A DNA stretch of 64,000 nucleotides from Pararheinheimera marina. Lineage in GTDB: Bacteria > Pseudomonadota > Gammaproteobacteria > Enterobacterales > Alteromonadaceae. Shown here in pieces: positions 45,373 through 55,583 of this stretch. The notes under the pieces were generated by a model. That model was not told where the DNA came from, made no database searches, and worked only from the letters and a program-made list of their open reading frames with translations. Made by a program: the position numbers and the translations under genes. Numbering within the stretch: position 1 is the first letter of the stretch; every line of letters starts with the position of its first letter. The DNA lies in contig NZ_JBHSGB010000014.1 of NCBI RefSeq assembly GCF_042654345.1, forward strand, positions 1 to 64,000, given 5' to 3'.

Positions 45373-46157
45373 TAGTTCTGCTCCTTCTGAATCACGGCCA
45401 AAAATGACTGACGCAAATCGCCGCCCGGGCTTAACGCTTTAAAAGCATCCAGGCTGTCGGCAAAGGCGCTGATGCCTTTATCAATCACCACCACCCGGTC
45501 ACACAAGGACGACACTTCATCTAAGTGATGGGTCGAGAAAATCACCGGAGTGCCCTGTTGCTTCAGTGACTGAATAAAATCCAGCACCGTCTGGGTGGTC
45601 ATAATATCCAGGCCTGTGGTGGGTTCATCCAGAATAACCACAGCTGGCGAGTGCACCACAGCGCGGGCGATGGCGGTTTTTTGTTTCATACCGGTCGACA
45701 TGGCGTCAGCGCGGCGGTTGGCAAAATCATGCATATTCAGTAGGGTAAACAACTCATCGATCCGCTGCTTCAGCGCCACTTCACTCATGCCATGCAAACG
45801 GCCAAAATAGGCCACATTTTCCAGCGCAGTTAAGCGGCCATACAGCCCAGTATTGCTGGATAAAAAGCCAATTTTTTTGCGCGCCTGCACCGGTTTTTTC
45901 AGCACATCGGCACCGTCAATCATCACGGAGCCAGCGTCCGGCTGCAGCGCGGTAGATAAAATACGTAAGGTGGTAGTTTTCCCTGCACCATTGGGGCCAA
46001 GCAGGCCCAGCACTTCCCCTGCTCCGCAGTGAAAGCTGACATTACGTACCGAATGAAAGGCGTCTTTGCTGTAGCGCACGTCCTGCTTTTCACTGTCGGA
46101 TACTTTCTGGCCGCGACTGATGGCAAAAGATTTTGCCAGTCCGCTGATTTCAATCAT
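45372..46157 (-). CDS. NatA-like ABC transporter ATP-binding protein
   Basis: The 261-residue ATPase has Walker A GPNGAGKTT, the ABC signature MSTGMKQKTAIARA (a degenerate LSGGQ, as is common in NatA), Walker B VVILDEPTTGLD and the switch histidine in FSTHHLDE. The reading frame extends 29 codons into the DUF3025 gene, but the ATG at 46157 overlapping the DUF3025 stop (ATGA) gives the natural N-terminus MIEISGLAKSF. It energises the adjacent permease. Confidence 0.9.
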   Translation of the reverse strand: MIEISGLAKSFAISRGQKVSDSEKQDVRYSKDAFHSVRNVSFHCGAGEVLGLLGPNGAGKTTTLRILSTALQPDAGSVMIDGADVLKKPVQARKKIGFLSSNTGLYGRLTALENVAYFGRLHGMSEVALKQRIDELFTLLNMHDFANRRADAMSTGMKQKTAIARAVVHSPAVVILDEPTTGLDIMTTQTVLDFIQSLKQQGTPVIFSTHHLDEVSSLCDRVVVIDKGISAFADSLDAFKALSPGGDLRQSFLAVIQKEQN

Positions 46158-46999
46158 CAGGAAACTCCCTGTTCTGTCTGTTGCCGTTTTGGCCGGAAAT
46201 AACTGGTGTTCTGATAAAACGCCAGGTCCTGGCCCGCAAACCACCCAGGTACACCTAACAAAGGCAATGGGCTAAGTTGCTGATGATTCAGCAGTTGATC
46301 AGGGTTGGCAAGTTGTTTCGCTAATAATTCATCAACAAAACTGTAACGCTCTGTATCAAAACGTTGCTGCTGCTCAGCTGTAATTTCCAGCACCCACAGC
46401 TTGGCGGTCAGGCCAATAAAGGGCCGGGTGGCCATTTCATAGTTGGCATGGCCAAAGATCAGCGGCTTTAACTGCGACCAGGCACCCCGGTGTTCATAAA
46501 ACGCCTGTTGCCATTGATGTGCTCTGAGCGCGCTTGCCAACTGTGCCTGCTGCGGAGTCAGGCACAGCAGCACACCACATTCATCCAGCAAAGTCAGTTT
46601 ATGACGGATTTTGCTGCGCACTTTCTGGCCATGGGCTTGCAGCTCAGCGCGGTGTAACGCATTGATCTGGCGCTTGGTCGCTGGAAATATGCACCAAATC
46701 AAGGCACCAAATAAATCGTGCCAGTTGCGCTCGCGCAGCGGAATTTGCCGGGTTTCATAAATAAAGTCTTCGTAGTAGCGGCCGTCCTGCTCCAGCAGGC
46801 TTTGCTCGACAAAACACCAGTCGCTCAAGCCTGTGTGCTGATGCAGCCACAGCGTGAGCTGCCGGCAATCCGGAAAGTCGGTCATTTCACAAAGAGGAAA
46901 TTTCGAAGCAAGGTCGCTAAATAGCTGATTTGTCATAAAAATATCCGGCTCCCACTGCTGTGGTGCGACAAATCGAGCGGGTTTTGCTGCATCGGTCAT
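46157..46999 (-). CDS. DUF3025 family protein
   Basis: The 280-residue soluble protein matches my memory of DUF3025: an N-terminal WxxxxF pattern, ERNWHDLFGALIWCIFPATKRQINALH and PLPLLGVPGWF near the end. Function is unknown. It is translationally coupled to NatA downstream (start/stop overlap), which links it to that transporter operon. It is divergent from asnB. Confidence 0.75.
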   Translation of the reverse strand: MTDAAKPARFVAPQQWEPDIFMTNQLFSDLASKFPLCEMTDFPDCRQLTLWLHQHTGLSDWCFVEQSLLEQDGRYYEDFIYETRQIPLRERNWHDLFGALIWCIFPATKRQINALHRAELQAHGQKVRSKIRHKLTLLDECGVLLCLTPQQAQLASALRAHQWQQAFYEHRGAWSQLKPLIFGHANYEMATRPFIGLTAKLWVLEITAEQQQRFDTERYSFVDELLAKQLANPDQLLNHQQLSPLPLLGVPGWFAGQDLAFYQNTSYFRPKRQQTEQGVS

Positions 47000-47102
47000 A
47001 AGTTCATCCTGTCGCCCTGGCTGAAAACTTCAGCCCGGCCTTACCAGCGCTGTTGCTGAAAAAACCTCTTGCTTTTTCTGATGCAAATGGCAGAGTCGAA
47101 GG

Positions 47103-47118
47103 GTACGTATAGACGTAC
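47103..47118. promoter_or_regulatory. Short palindrome between DUF3025-natAB and asnB
   Basis: GTACGT, ATAG spacer, ACGTAC is a perfect 6-bp inverted repeat in the 173-bp divergent region, 55 bp before asnB. It could be an operator; no regulator can be assigned. Confidence 0.3.
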
Positions 47119-47172
47119 ATACTGCCAAAACAAGTGAATTTTAAATCGGATTGAATTAAACAAGAGGTTATC

Positions 47173-48837
47173 ATGTGTTCGATATTTGGGGTGCTTGACA
47201 TCAAGACGGATGTTAAAGCCTTGCGCCAGCAGGCGCTACAGTTATCTAAGTTATTACGCCATCGTGGTCCGGACTGGTCCGGTGTATGGAACGACGACAA
47301 TGCTATTTTAGTGCACGAGCGTCTGGCTATTGTAGATACTGAAAATGGCGCCCAGCCCCTGATTAATCCGAATCGAAATCACATTCTGGCAGTGAATGGT
47401 GAAATTTATAATCACAAGAATTTAGAGAAAAACCTGAACGTCGACTATCAGTTCCAGACCAAGTCAGACTGTGAGGTGATTCTGCCGTTATACCTGGAGC
47501 ATGGCGCCGACTTTATCGACCAGCTGCAGGGCATGTTTGCCTTTATTCTGTATGACGCTGAGCAGCAACGCTACCTGGTGGCACGTGACCATATTGGTAT
47601 TATCCCGCTGTACTACGGCTATGACGAACATGGCCAGTTGTATGTCGCTTCTGAGATGAAAGCGCTGGTGCCTGTGTGTAAGCAAATGCAGGAATTCCCG
47701 CCGGGCCATTACTTTGACAGCAAAGTCGGCAAACTGGTGAAGTACTACCAGCGAGACTGGATGAGCTATGACGCCGTCAAAGACAACCCGGCTGATTTAG
47801 GCGAGTTAAAAGCCGCACTGGAGCAAAGCGTAAAAAGCCACCTGATGTCCGACGTGCCCTATGGCGTGTTGCTGTCTGGTGGTCTGGATTCGAGCTTAAT
47901 CTCTGCCATTACCCAGCAATTTGCCCGCACCCGGGTGGAAGACAATGATCAATCGGAAGCCTGGTGGCCGCGGCTGCACTCTTTTGCTGTGGGTCTGCAA
48001 GGTTCGCCGGATTTAGCCGCAGCCCGTAAAGTGGCCGATTCCATCGGTACAGTGCACCACGAAGTGCATTTTACCGTGCAGGAAGGCATCGACTCGTTGC
48101 GCGACGTGGTGTATTTCCTCGAAACCTACGACGTGACCACCATTCGTGCCTCTACACCTATGTACCTGATGGCGCGTAAAATCAAAGCCATGGGCATTAA
48201 AATGGTGTTGTCAGGCGAAGGCTCTGACGAAATCTTCGGTGGCTACCTGTACTTCCATAAAGCGCCAAACGCCAAAGAATTCCATGAGGAAACGCTGCGG
48301 AAACTGGACCGCCTGCATATGTTCGACTGCAACCGTGCCAACAAGGCGATGTCAGCCTGGGGCATCGAAGCACGGGTGCCGTTCCTTGATAAGCACTTTA
48401 TGGACACTGCTATGCGGTTAAACCCGCAAGCGAAAATGTGTGGTGGCGGCAAAATGGAGAAACACATTCTGCGTGAAGCCTTTGAAGGCTCCTTGCCAAA
48501 AGAAATTTTATGGCGCCAGAAAGAGCAATTCTCCGACGGTGTCGGCTACAGCTGGATTGACAGCTTAAAAGCCTATGCAGAAAAAGAAGTGACGGACCAG
48601 CAAATGGCCACCGCCGCCTTCCGCTTCCCGGTCAATACACCGGACACCAAAGAAGGCTATCTGTACCGCACTATCTTTGAAGAGCATTTCCCGCATCCGG
48701 CCGCTATTGCCTGTGTGCCTGGCGGTAAATCTGTGGCCTGCTCCACACCGGAAGCCCTGGCCTGGGATGCCAAAATGGCGCAGCTGACTGACCCTTCAGG
48801 CCGTGCTGTGCGTGACGTGCACGAACAAGCCTACTGA
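47173..48837 (+). CDS. asnB: Asparagine synthetase B (glutamine-hydrolysing)
   Basis: This enzyme makes asparagine from aspartate, ATP and glutamine. The 554 residues match E. coli AsnB. The N-terminal nucleophile Cys2 (MCSIFG) and the glutaminase segments LRHRGPDWSG, HERLAIVD and NGEIYNH are present. The synthetase domain carries the ATP pyrophosphatase loop LLSGGLDSSLIS and GEGSDEIFGGYLYF. AAGAGG precedes the ATG. It is a single-gene unit followed by a strong terminator. Confidence 0.97.
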   Translation: MCSIFGVLDIKTDVKALRQQALQLSKLLRHRGPDWSGVWNDDNAILVHERLAIVDTENGAQPLINPNRNHILAVNGEIYNHKNLEKNLNVDYQFQTKSDCEVILPLYLEHGADFIDQLQGMFAFILYDAEQQRYLVARDHIGIIPLYYGYDEHGQLYVASEMKALVPVCKQMQEFPPGHYFDSKVGKLVKYYQRDWMSYDAVKDNPADLGELKAALEQSVKSHLMSDVPYGVLLSGGLDSSLISAITQQFARTRVEDNDQSEAWWPRLHSFAVGLQGSPDLAAARKVADSIGTVHHEVHFTVQEGIDSLRDVVYFLETYDVTTIRASTPMYLMARKIKAMGIKMVLSGEGSDEIFGGYLYFHKAPNAKEFHEETLRKLDRLHMFDCNRANKAMSAWGIEARVPFLDKHFMDTAMRLNPQAKMCGGGKMEKHILREAFEGSLPKEILWRQKEQFSDGVGYSWIDSLKAYAEKEVTDQQMATAAFRFPVNTPDTKEGYLYRTIFEEHFPHPAAIACVPGGKSVACSTPEALAWDAKMAQLTDPSGRAVRDVHEQAY

Positions 48838-48856
48838 TCGCTTTAGGGATCCGGAC

Positions 48857-48886
48857 CAACGGCCGCTTTTGCGGCCGTTGTTTTTT
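48857..48886 (+). terminator. Terminator of asnB
   Basis: A perfect 10-bp stem CAACGGCCGC/GCGGCCGTTG with a TTTT loop and six T residues lies 20 bp after the stop. Confidence 0.95.
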
Positions 48887-49007
48887 CCACCAGAAAGAGT
48901 GATTTGTGCGTTAAATTAGGTTTTTCATCGGGTTTGTACTGGCGAAATGTCAGCACAGATCGTATGTTAAGCGCCAAATGACCCCCTTGTTTCGGGCCTT
49001 TGAGTTT

Positions 49008-51002
49008 ATGAGATCCATTCTTGTTGTACTGGCAGTCGTGATGACCTCTGGTCTGTGCCAGAGTGCTTTTGCTGAAACCGCGCTCACCGGGCGCTGGATT
49101 AAAGATTTGGCCCAGCAACCTTTGCTGGACCCACAAACCTCCGGACTGACCTTCCGTAAAGGTGAGCTGATTGCGGTTGGCGACCAGAGTGCGGATGAAA
49201 GCACCCGGATGAAACTGTTCCGGCTGAACCCACAAACCGGCCAGGCCATTACCGCCCCTATTCCGATCACCGTCTCAGACCAGCTGAAAACCAGCTGTTT
49301 TTACCAGTACCTCAGTGAAAAACCGGATTTGGAAGCACTGACCTGGGACAGGATTGATGACACCACGCTGATCACAGTCACCGAAGACGCCTCCAACTTC
49401 AGCTTAACGCCGGAGTGCGCACGTAAATTTGCCAAAACCAACTCCACGCTGTACCCAAGCTTACTGGTAAAAATTCAGGTCGATCCGGCGCTGACCCGCG
49501 CTGAAATTGTCGCGTTGCGCCCGGTGCAGTTTCCACTCGAAGCCAAACTGGGCAATTTCCCCAATGACGGCGTGGAAGGTCTGGCGGTGGACAGTCATCT
49601 GAACCTGTACCTGGCTGTTGAACAGGACATCGCCAATAAACCGCGTATTTTTAAAACCCGGCTTACCTCCGATTTCTGGGCCCGCGACAACCTGGTCAAA
49701 GTGATTGACGCCAATCTGACGATGCCGCCGCTGGATGATGCCGACCACCCAATTAATGGCATCGAGTTTATTCCAAGCCCACTGCAAGGCCACCCGGGTT
49801 ATCTGGCGGCTGTGGCGCGCAATGACGATGAGTTATGGATTTTCGACCTGACCAACCGCGTGCCGCCTTATGTGCAGAAGCTGAGCTTTTATGTCAGCAC
49901 CGACGACTCCGGCTTGTGCCAGCCTTATGACAAACTGGTGCAAACAGCGCTGGAGTCCATTACCTATCACGACGGTATGCTGTATCTGGTGAATGACCCG
50001 TGGAAACAGCACTACGGCGACAATATTCAGTGCGGTACTCATGCCGACAAATTTAAGTCGATGTCGCCTTTATTGTTTCAGCTGAACCTGGACCCACGTT
50101 GGTTCAGCCCGCTGCGCAGCAAGGTACAAAACGCACTGCCGGCCGTCAGCGGTCTGGCCAGCCATGATGGCGTCAGCTACCTGGCCGTACAGGATAAAAA
50201 AATTCAGCGCCCGGGCGATCGGCTGATCAGCATTCAGCTGGCACCAAATCAGCCACCTGTGCATCAGCCGCTTTATGTCACCAACTGGCCGGCCGGTCAG
50301 ATGGCGAGCGATCTGGAAGCGCTCTGTGCCCTGCCCGGCCGGCCTGGTGAGTACCTGGCCGCCGAAAGCGGCACCTGGCAAGGTGCTTTTGGTCGTTTGT
50401 TCCATTTAAAAGTCTTTCCGTCCTATGCTCAGGTACTGGGCTCGTATGAACTGCCGGTGGAACGTGACAATACGCCGCAGAGCGACGGCGATAACTTCGA
50501 AGGCCTGGCCTGTGCCAGCCTGGCTGAGCAGAACTACCTGCTGATCCTGGGCGAACGCGGTGGCGCTGGCCAACCCGGCTTTCTGCAGTGGGGCCAGCTG
50601 AATTTAGCCAGCTCGACGCTCAGCTGGAACAGCCAGAAGCTGTTGGTGTCAGGCCCAACCGGCGTCGACAGTGCGGTGTATCCGCGAAAAATCGCCGACT
50701 TATATCTGCAAAACGATGTGCTCTGGGCCAGTGCTGTCGCCGACAATGGGGACAACGGCCCCTTCCATTCGGTGATTTATCCGCTGGCACTGGTCAACCC
50801 AAGCCAGCCACAACCTGTGAACCTGATGGCACAGCGCCCGGTATTCTGGCGCCTGGATGGCCTGAAAATCGAAGCCATTGCCATGCCAGCGCTGTCAGTC
50901 GAACAGGCGGCCTTAATGGTTGGCTCCGATGATGAGAATTATCAGGGCGTGATCCGGCCGCTGCAGAAAACCAGCCTGAGCCCTTATGGCACTGTGAAGT
51001 AA
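49008..51002 (+). CDS. Exported phytase-like beta-propeller protein
   Basis: The 664-residue protein has a signal peptide (about 1-21, SAFAE) and repeated beta-propeller-like blades. The segments LEALTWDRIDDTTLITVTED, NDGVEGLAVDSHLNLYLAVEQD and NFEGLACASLAEQNYLLILGE resemble the E-G-L-A repeats of the 'esterase-like activity of phytase' family. I am not certain of the family, and the full length is longer than typical. The frame opens ten codons earlier (48978); I prefer 49008 because it begins directly with the signal peptide. No operon partner. It shares a terminator region with the GGDEF/EAL gene. Confidence 0.65.
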   Translation: MRSILVVLAVVMTSGLCQSAFAETALTGRWIKDLAQQPLLDPQTSGLTFRKGELIAVGDQSADESTRMKLFRLNPQTGQAITAPIPITVSDQLKTSCFYQYLSEKPDLEALTWDRIDDTTLITVTEDASNFSLTPECARKFAKTNSTLYPSLLVKIQVDPALTRAEIVALRPVQFPLEAKLGNFPNDGVEGLAVDSHLNLYLAVEQDIANKPRIFKTRLTSDFWARDNLVKVIDANLTMPPLDDADHPINGIEFIPSPLQGHPGYLAAVARNDDELWIFDLTNRVPPYVQKLSFYVSTDDSGLCQPYDKLVQTALESITYHDGMLYLVNDPWKQHYGDNIQCGTHADKFKSMSPLLFQLNLDPRWFSPLRSKVQNALPAVSGLASHDGVSYLAVQDKKIQRPGDRLISIQLAPNQPPVHQPLYVTNWPAGQMASDLEALCALPGRPGEYLAAESGTWQGAFGRLFHLKVFPSYAQVLGSYELPVERDNTPQSDGDNFEGLACASLAEQNYLLILGERGGAGQPGFLQWGQLNLASSTLSWNSQKLLVSGPTGVDSAVYPRKIADLYLQNDVLWASAVADNGDNGPFHSVIYPLALVNPSQPQPVNLMAQRPVFWRLDGLKIEAIAMPALSVEQAALMVGSDDENYQGVIRPLQKTSLSPYGTVK

Positions 51003-51024
51003 CTATGCTGATCAGACCTTAAAA

Positions 51025-51049
51025 AACAGCCAGCATTATGCTGGCTGTT
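51025..51049. terminator. Convergent terminator overlapping the GGDEF/EAL gene's stop codon
   Basis: An 11-bp stem AACAGCCAGCA/TGCTGGCTGTT with a 3-nt loop is followed on the minus strand by TTTTTTAA. The TAA stop of the minus-strand gene (51036-51038) forms the loop. Confidence 0.85.
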
Positions 51050-54000
51050 CTGTTTTAGCGGCGGCTAGTAGCGCTGCAAACTCAGCCGCAGGTACAGGTT
51101 TACTGCAGAAGTAGCCTTGGTAATAGTCGCAGCCCTGCTCCAGCAAAAACTCGACCTGGCTGGCTCGCTCCACCCCTTCGGCCAATGCTTTTAGTCCCAT
51201 TATATGCGCCATCGAGATAATAGCGCTGACGATGGCACGGCTTTCCGGGTTGAACTCCACATCATCCATAAAGCTCTTGTCGATTTTCAGCACATCCAGA
51301 CGGTAACGCTGCAAATAGGCAAACGACGAATAGCCGGTGCCAAAGTCATCAATGGCCAGGTTAACGCCCATCTGGTGCAGCCCGGTCAGCAAGACAGATG
51401 CTTCCAGTTCGCGCTCCATAATGGCACTTTCTGTCAGCTCCAGCTCCAGCAGCTCAGCCGGGAAACCGCTTTGCTGCAGGATCTCGGCGGTACGCTCACT
51501 GATATTGCCCTGGGTAAACTGATGCGAAGATAAATTGACCGCCAGCTTCACCGGCGCCAGCCCGGCATCCAGCCACTGCGCGCCCTGACGGCAGGTTTCT
51601 GCCAGCACCCAGTCGCCAATAGGACCAATCAGGCCTGTGTCTTCAGCAATAGGAATAAAGCGACCCGGCGGGATCAACCCTTCCACCGGGTCCTGCCAGC
51701 GGATTAACGCTTCAGCCCCGACAATCTGGCCTGTACTGAGCTCAACCTGCGGCTGGTAATAGACTCGGAACTGGCCTGCTTTAAGCGCCGCACGTAAACG
51801 CCCTTCCAGGTCAATCCGTTCACGGGCATAGCGGGTTAAATCATCCGAGTAGTAGGCAAAGCGGCCACGGCCCTGCTCTTTGGCCCGATACAAGGCAGCG
51901 TCGGCGTGGCTGATCAGCATAGCGCCGTCAGAACCGTGATCAGGGAACAGTGATATCCCGATGCTGGCACCGATACGCACTTCCACATCATTGCCCAGCA
52001 CCCAGGGCTGGCTGAGTAACTGAATAAGCTCACTGGCAAAACGGGCGGCGTCTTCGGCCTGGTTCAGCCGTTCCAGCAGAATAATAAATTCGTCGCCACC
52101 AAAACGCGCCACAGTGTCGGTGCTGCGCAGGCGCTGGCTCAGCGTGCTGGACACCAGTTTCAGCAAGTCATCGCCACTGGTATGGCCAAAGCTGTCATTA
52201 ATGTATTTAAAACGGTCCAGGTCCAGCATCAACACGGCAAATTGCTGTTGATCGCGGCTTGCTTGCTGTACCGCATTTTGCAGGCGGGAATTCATCAGCA
52301 AGCGGTTGGGTAGCCCTGTCAGCACATCATGGTGGGCCAGGTATTCCAGTTCCTGCTCCGACGCTTTGAGTTGGGTAATGTCAGCAAACACCGCCACATA
52401 GTGACTAAGCGCCTGCTGGGTGTCGCGAATAGTGCTGATACTCAGCAGCTCCGGGTACACTTCCCCATTTTTACGGCGGTTCCAGACTTCGCCTTGCCAA
52501 TAGCCTTTGTCTTGCAGCTCCCGCCACATCTGCTGATAAAACTCTGCGTCATGCCGACCCGACGCAAACATCGCCGGACTTTGCCCCAACACTTCGTCTT
52601 CCTGATACCCCAGCATCCGCAGCAACGACTGGTTCACCTGAATAATTTTGTTGTTGGCATCGGTGATCATAATACCCTCGCGGGTACTCTCGAACACAGC
52701 GCCAGCCTGACGTAACGACGACTCAAAGCGCTGACGTTTAATGGCGGCTCCCAAGGCTGTGGCCAGCATTTTCAGCGCATCCATCTCAACGGTATTCCAG
52801 TGCCGGTCGGCCGCTCTGGATTCCACCCCTAAAACGCCCCACCAGCTGCCGTCCAGCATCACAGGTACCAGCGCAATCGCACTGACGCCCACTTTGGCCC
52901 ATAAAGGCCGGATCAGCTCAGGCAGCAGCTCCACCTGACCGGCAATGGTCTGGCCCGCCGCAAAGTGCACGGTCAGATAACTTCTGGCCAGATTATCTTT
53001 TGCCCCCAATTGAAAACGGGGAAATCTGTAGGTTTGGTCCTGTTGCCACAGTGCCAGCTGCTCACTGAGTTCAGAGCTTTTGTTCTGGTACAGATAAATC
53101 GCATCGGCTTCAAGCGTCTGGCCCAGCTGTGGCAGGCTTTGCTGCAACAGACTCAGCCAGTCACTGTGCTGCAGCAGCGACGACGCCAGGTCCGCCTGCT
53201 GTGCCATTACCCGCGCCCGCTGCTGCAATTCTTTGCGGTGATGAATACTGAGGCTGATATCTTCAATGGTCACCAGCGCGCCTTTAAGCTCGCCATGCTC
53301 CAGCAGCGGTTCAGCATTGGAACTGAGCCAGCGCACCGAATCGCCGGTACTAAAACCCAACACCCGGTCGCGCACGGAAGCTCCGGTGGTTAGCACCAAC
53401 CGGCTTGGCAATAAGCCCGTCGGTACTTCCATGCCCTCTTCGTCAATAAAACGCCATTGGTCGCCTTGCTGGTTTTCACTGATAAGCTGCTCTTTACCGC
53501 GTCCCAGAATACGCTCTGCGGCCGGATTGCAGTCCAGCAAACCTGCATGCTGGTCATACAAAATCAAACCTTCTGACATGGTATTAAACAAGGTTTGCAA
53601 GCGGTTTACTGTGATCTGTTGCTGCCGCTGGCTTTGCGCCAGTTCGGTCACATCCAGCATGGCGCCAAGCACCAACTGCTGGCCATCTCGGCCCGGCGGT
53701 AATAACCGCAAATCATCGCGGATGTATTTCAGGCTGCCATCGGCGGCAAAGAAGCGGTATTCATGGCTGTAATAACCATGCTCCAGTGTTTGTTGCAACG
53801 CCTGCGTAGCCAGCGGCAGATCGTCAGGGTGCACCTGCTGTTCCCACCAGCCGTCACTCAGACAGGCTTGCGGTTCAAACCCCAGTACCCGGCTGACGTT
53901 GGCACTGACCCAGGTGGTGGCACAGCCCAGGCCATCCAATTCGATACGGTGCAGCACAGCGGAGCTGGCATTGAGAATACTGTCCAGCTGCTGTGCGCTG

Positions 54001-55583
54001 TTTTGCAACTGCAGATTACTGCGGCTGAGATCAGCGTACAGCTGGCGCTTCTCGGTCACGTCATCAAAGCTGGCTAAGATCCAGTCGTGTTGCCCCGCCG
54101 CCTGCTGCTTCTGGATCATCAGCCGGATCACCCGCAACCGGCCGGAGCTGTGTTTAAGTGTCACATCCACATTCAATGGCTGGCCTTCGCGCAACTGGTC
54201 CATCGGCAATGCAGACCGCTGTTCTTCCGCCAGCAAATCCCATAACGACAGCGCCAGCAGTTCGTCCTGGCTGTACCCCAGAATATCGCCCAGCCGCTGG
54301 TTCACCTGCAAAAATGGCTGGTGAACCCGGTGCAACACGGCCATGCCGAGAAACGGCAAGTCAAAAAAGGCCCGTAACTGTTTATCCTGCTGCTGTTGGC
54401 GGCTTTGCAATTCAAGCTGGTGGTTCTGCATCAGTTCACGCCAGTAAAACAGCACCAACAGCACCAGCAGCAATAACAGGCTGCCCGCCACCAAAGCCAG
54501 CCAGAGCAATAAAGTGTCTATCGGCGCCAGTACTTCTGCGGTGTCCACTTTGGTCACCAGCATCCAGTCGGTGTTGGCCACAGGCGCATAAGCGCCCAGC
54601 ACTGCAGCACCGCGATAATCCTGGGTTTCAACGGCGCCGGACTGACGCTGACGTAACGCTTTGGCGGTCAGGATGTCCTGATCCAAACTAAATTGCTCAG
54701 CCAGCCTGGCGCGGGAATGGCGCAGTGGATTCAAAAACTGCACTGCCGCCTCAGAGCTCTTCACCAATAAGACTTCGGCGGTCGGGCTGCTGACCGGCCA
54801 GGTCTGCAGCACAGGGAACAGAAACTGACTGGCGTCCGCCACCAACTCCAGCTTATACAGCTGCTGACCTGCCGCCAGCTGTAAACGCCAGTTTAAGCTG
54901 CAGAACTCCTGCTGGGACTGCGTAAAACAGGTCAGTGCTGGCAGTTGCCCCGACCAATCAGTCGCCTGCTGCGACACTGACAACTGGCCTATTTCCAGCA
55001 GCAATTGCTCTTGTTGGTTATACAGACGGATATAACTGAACGCGTGGCTGGCAATCAGGCCGGTCAGGCGTAAACGAATATTCTGGCTGGCGTCCTGATC
55101 CTGCGCCATTCGGCTGAGCTGCTCACGAAAGGCATTGTCTTTCGCCACACCGCTGATGTCATAACGCCGCTCGGCTAACCATTGTTCCAACTGCTGCTTT
55201 TTAATTTCATTGATGGTGTGTAAATCAGCGTAGGCCTGACTTTTCAGCTGGCTGGAATACATCATTTTGGTCATCACCGCGAGGCTTGGTAACGCCAGCA
55301 GAAATGCAATTACCAACCCGAGCAGCCGCCATTGTTTCATTCGGGTGCTGACCGGGTCGTCGTAAAACTGCTGTTTACGCCAGCTGGTCAGCATCAGGTA
55401 CAGCAAGGTCGCGCTGAACAACACAAAGGCCGAACCTTTGAGTGTACTGAGCACAGACACCAGCCAGGGATCGGCCACCATCAGATGCAGCACGCGGTCT
55501 GAACCAAAAATCCACAGCAAGGAAAACAGGCTGTATAACACAACGATTCGAAGGGCGCTTAGCGGGAACGCAGCTTTACTCAT
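51036..55583 (-). CDS. PAS/GAF/GGDEF/EAL cyclic-di-GMP signalling protein
   Basis: The 1515-residue membrane sensor has two N-terminal helices, a third near 90-110, a large periplasmic domain (about 115-350), a further helix (about 355-380), several PAS domains (about 400-790 and 980-1090) and a GAF domain (about 800-960). The GGDEF domain has an intact GGDEF near 1163 and an RxxD inhibitory site (RSTD) five residues before it. The EAL domain has AEALIRW near 1289 plus DDFGTGYSS and KIDKSFM. Both output domains therefore look active on c-di-GMP. It overlaps the MmcQ/YjbR gene by 8 bp, so the two are coupled. Confidence 0.93.
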   Translation of the reverse strand: MSKAAFPLSALRIVVLYSLFSLLWIFGSDRVLHLMVADPWLVSVLSTLKGSAFVLFSATLLYLMLTSWRKQQFYDDPVSTRMKQWRLLGLVIAFLLALPSLAVMTKMMYSSQLKSQAYADLHTINEIKKQQLEQWLAERRYDISGVAKDNAFREQLSRMAQDQDASQNIRLRLTGLIASHAFSYIRLYNQQEQLLLEIGQLSVSQQATDWSGQLPALTCFTQSQQEFCSLNWRLQLAAGQQLYKLELVADASQFLFPVLQTWPVSSPTAEVLLVKSSEAAVQFLNPLRHSRARLAEQFSLDQDILTAKALRQRQSGAVETQDYRGAAVLGAYAPVANTDWMLVTKVDTAEVLAPIDTLLLWLALVAGSLLLLLVLLVLFYWRELMQNHQLELQSRQQQQDKQLRAFFDLPFLGMAVLHRVHQPFLQVNQRLGDILGYSQDELLALSLWDLLAEEQRSALPMDQLREGQPLNVDVTLKHSSGRLRVIRLMIQKQQAAGQHDWILASFDDVTEKRQLYADLSRSNLQLQNSAQQLDSILNASSAVLHRIELDGLGCATTWVSANVSRVLGFEPQACLSDGWWEQQVHPDDLPLATQALQQTLEHGYYSHEYRFFAADGSLKYIRDDLRLLPPGRDGQQLVLGAMLDVTELAQSQRQQQITVNRLQTLFNTMSEGLILYDQHAGLLDCNPAAERILGRGKEQLISENQQGDQWRFIDEEGMEVPTGLLPSRLVLTTGASVRDRVLGFSTGDSVRWLSSNAEPLLEHGELKGALVTIEDISLSIHHRKELQQRARVMAQQADLASSLLQHSDWLSLLQQSLPQLGQTLEADAIYLYQNKSSELSEQLALWQQDQTYRFPRFQLGAKDNLARSYLTVHFAAGQTIAGQVELLPELIRPLWAKVGVSAIALVPVMLDGSWWGVLGVESRAADRHWNTVEMDALKMLATALGAAIKRQRFESSLRQAGAVFESTREGIMITDANNKIIQVNQSLLRMLGYQEDEVLGQSPAMFASGRHDAEFYQQMWRELQDKGYWQGEVWNRRKNGEVYPELLSISTIRDTQQALSHYVAVFADITQLKASEQELEYLAHHDVLTGLPNRLLMNSRLQNAVQQASRDQQQFAVLMLDLDRFKYINDSFGHTSGDDLLKLVSSTLSQRLRSTDTVARFGGDEFIILLERLNQAEDAARFASELIQLLSQPWVLGNDVEVRIGASIGISLFPDHGSDGAMLISHADAALYRAKEQGRGRFAYYSDDLTRYARERIDLEGRLRAALKAGQFRVYYQPQVELSTGQIVGAEALIRWQDPVEGLIPPGRFIPIAEDTGLIGPIGDWVLAETCRQGAQWLDAGLAPVKLAVNLSSHQFTQGNISERTAEILQQSGFPAELLELELTESAIMERELEASVLLTGLHQMGVNLAIDDFGTGYSSFAYLQRYRLDVLKIDKSFMDDVEFNPESRAIVSAIISMAHIMGLKALAEGVERASQVEFLLEQGCDYYQGYFCSKPVPAAEFAALLAAAKTEQPA

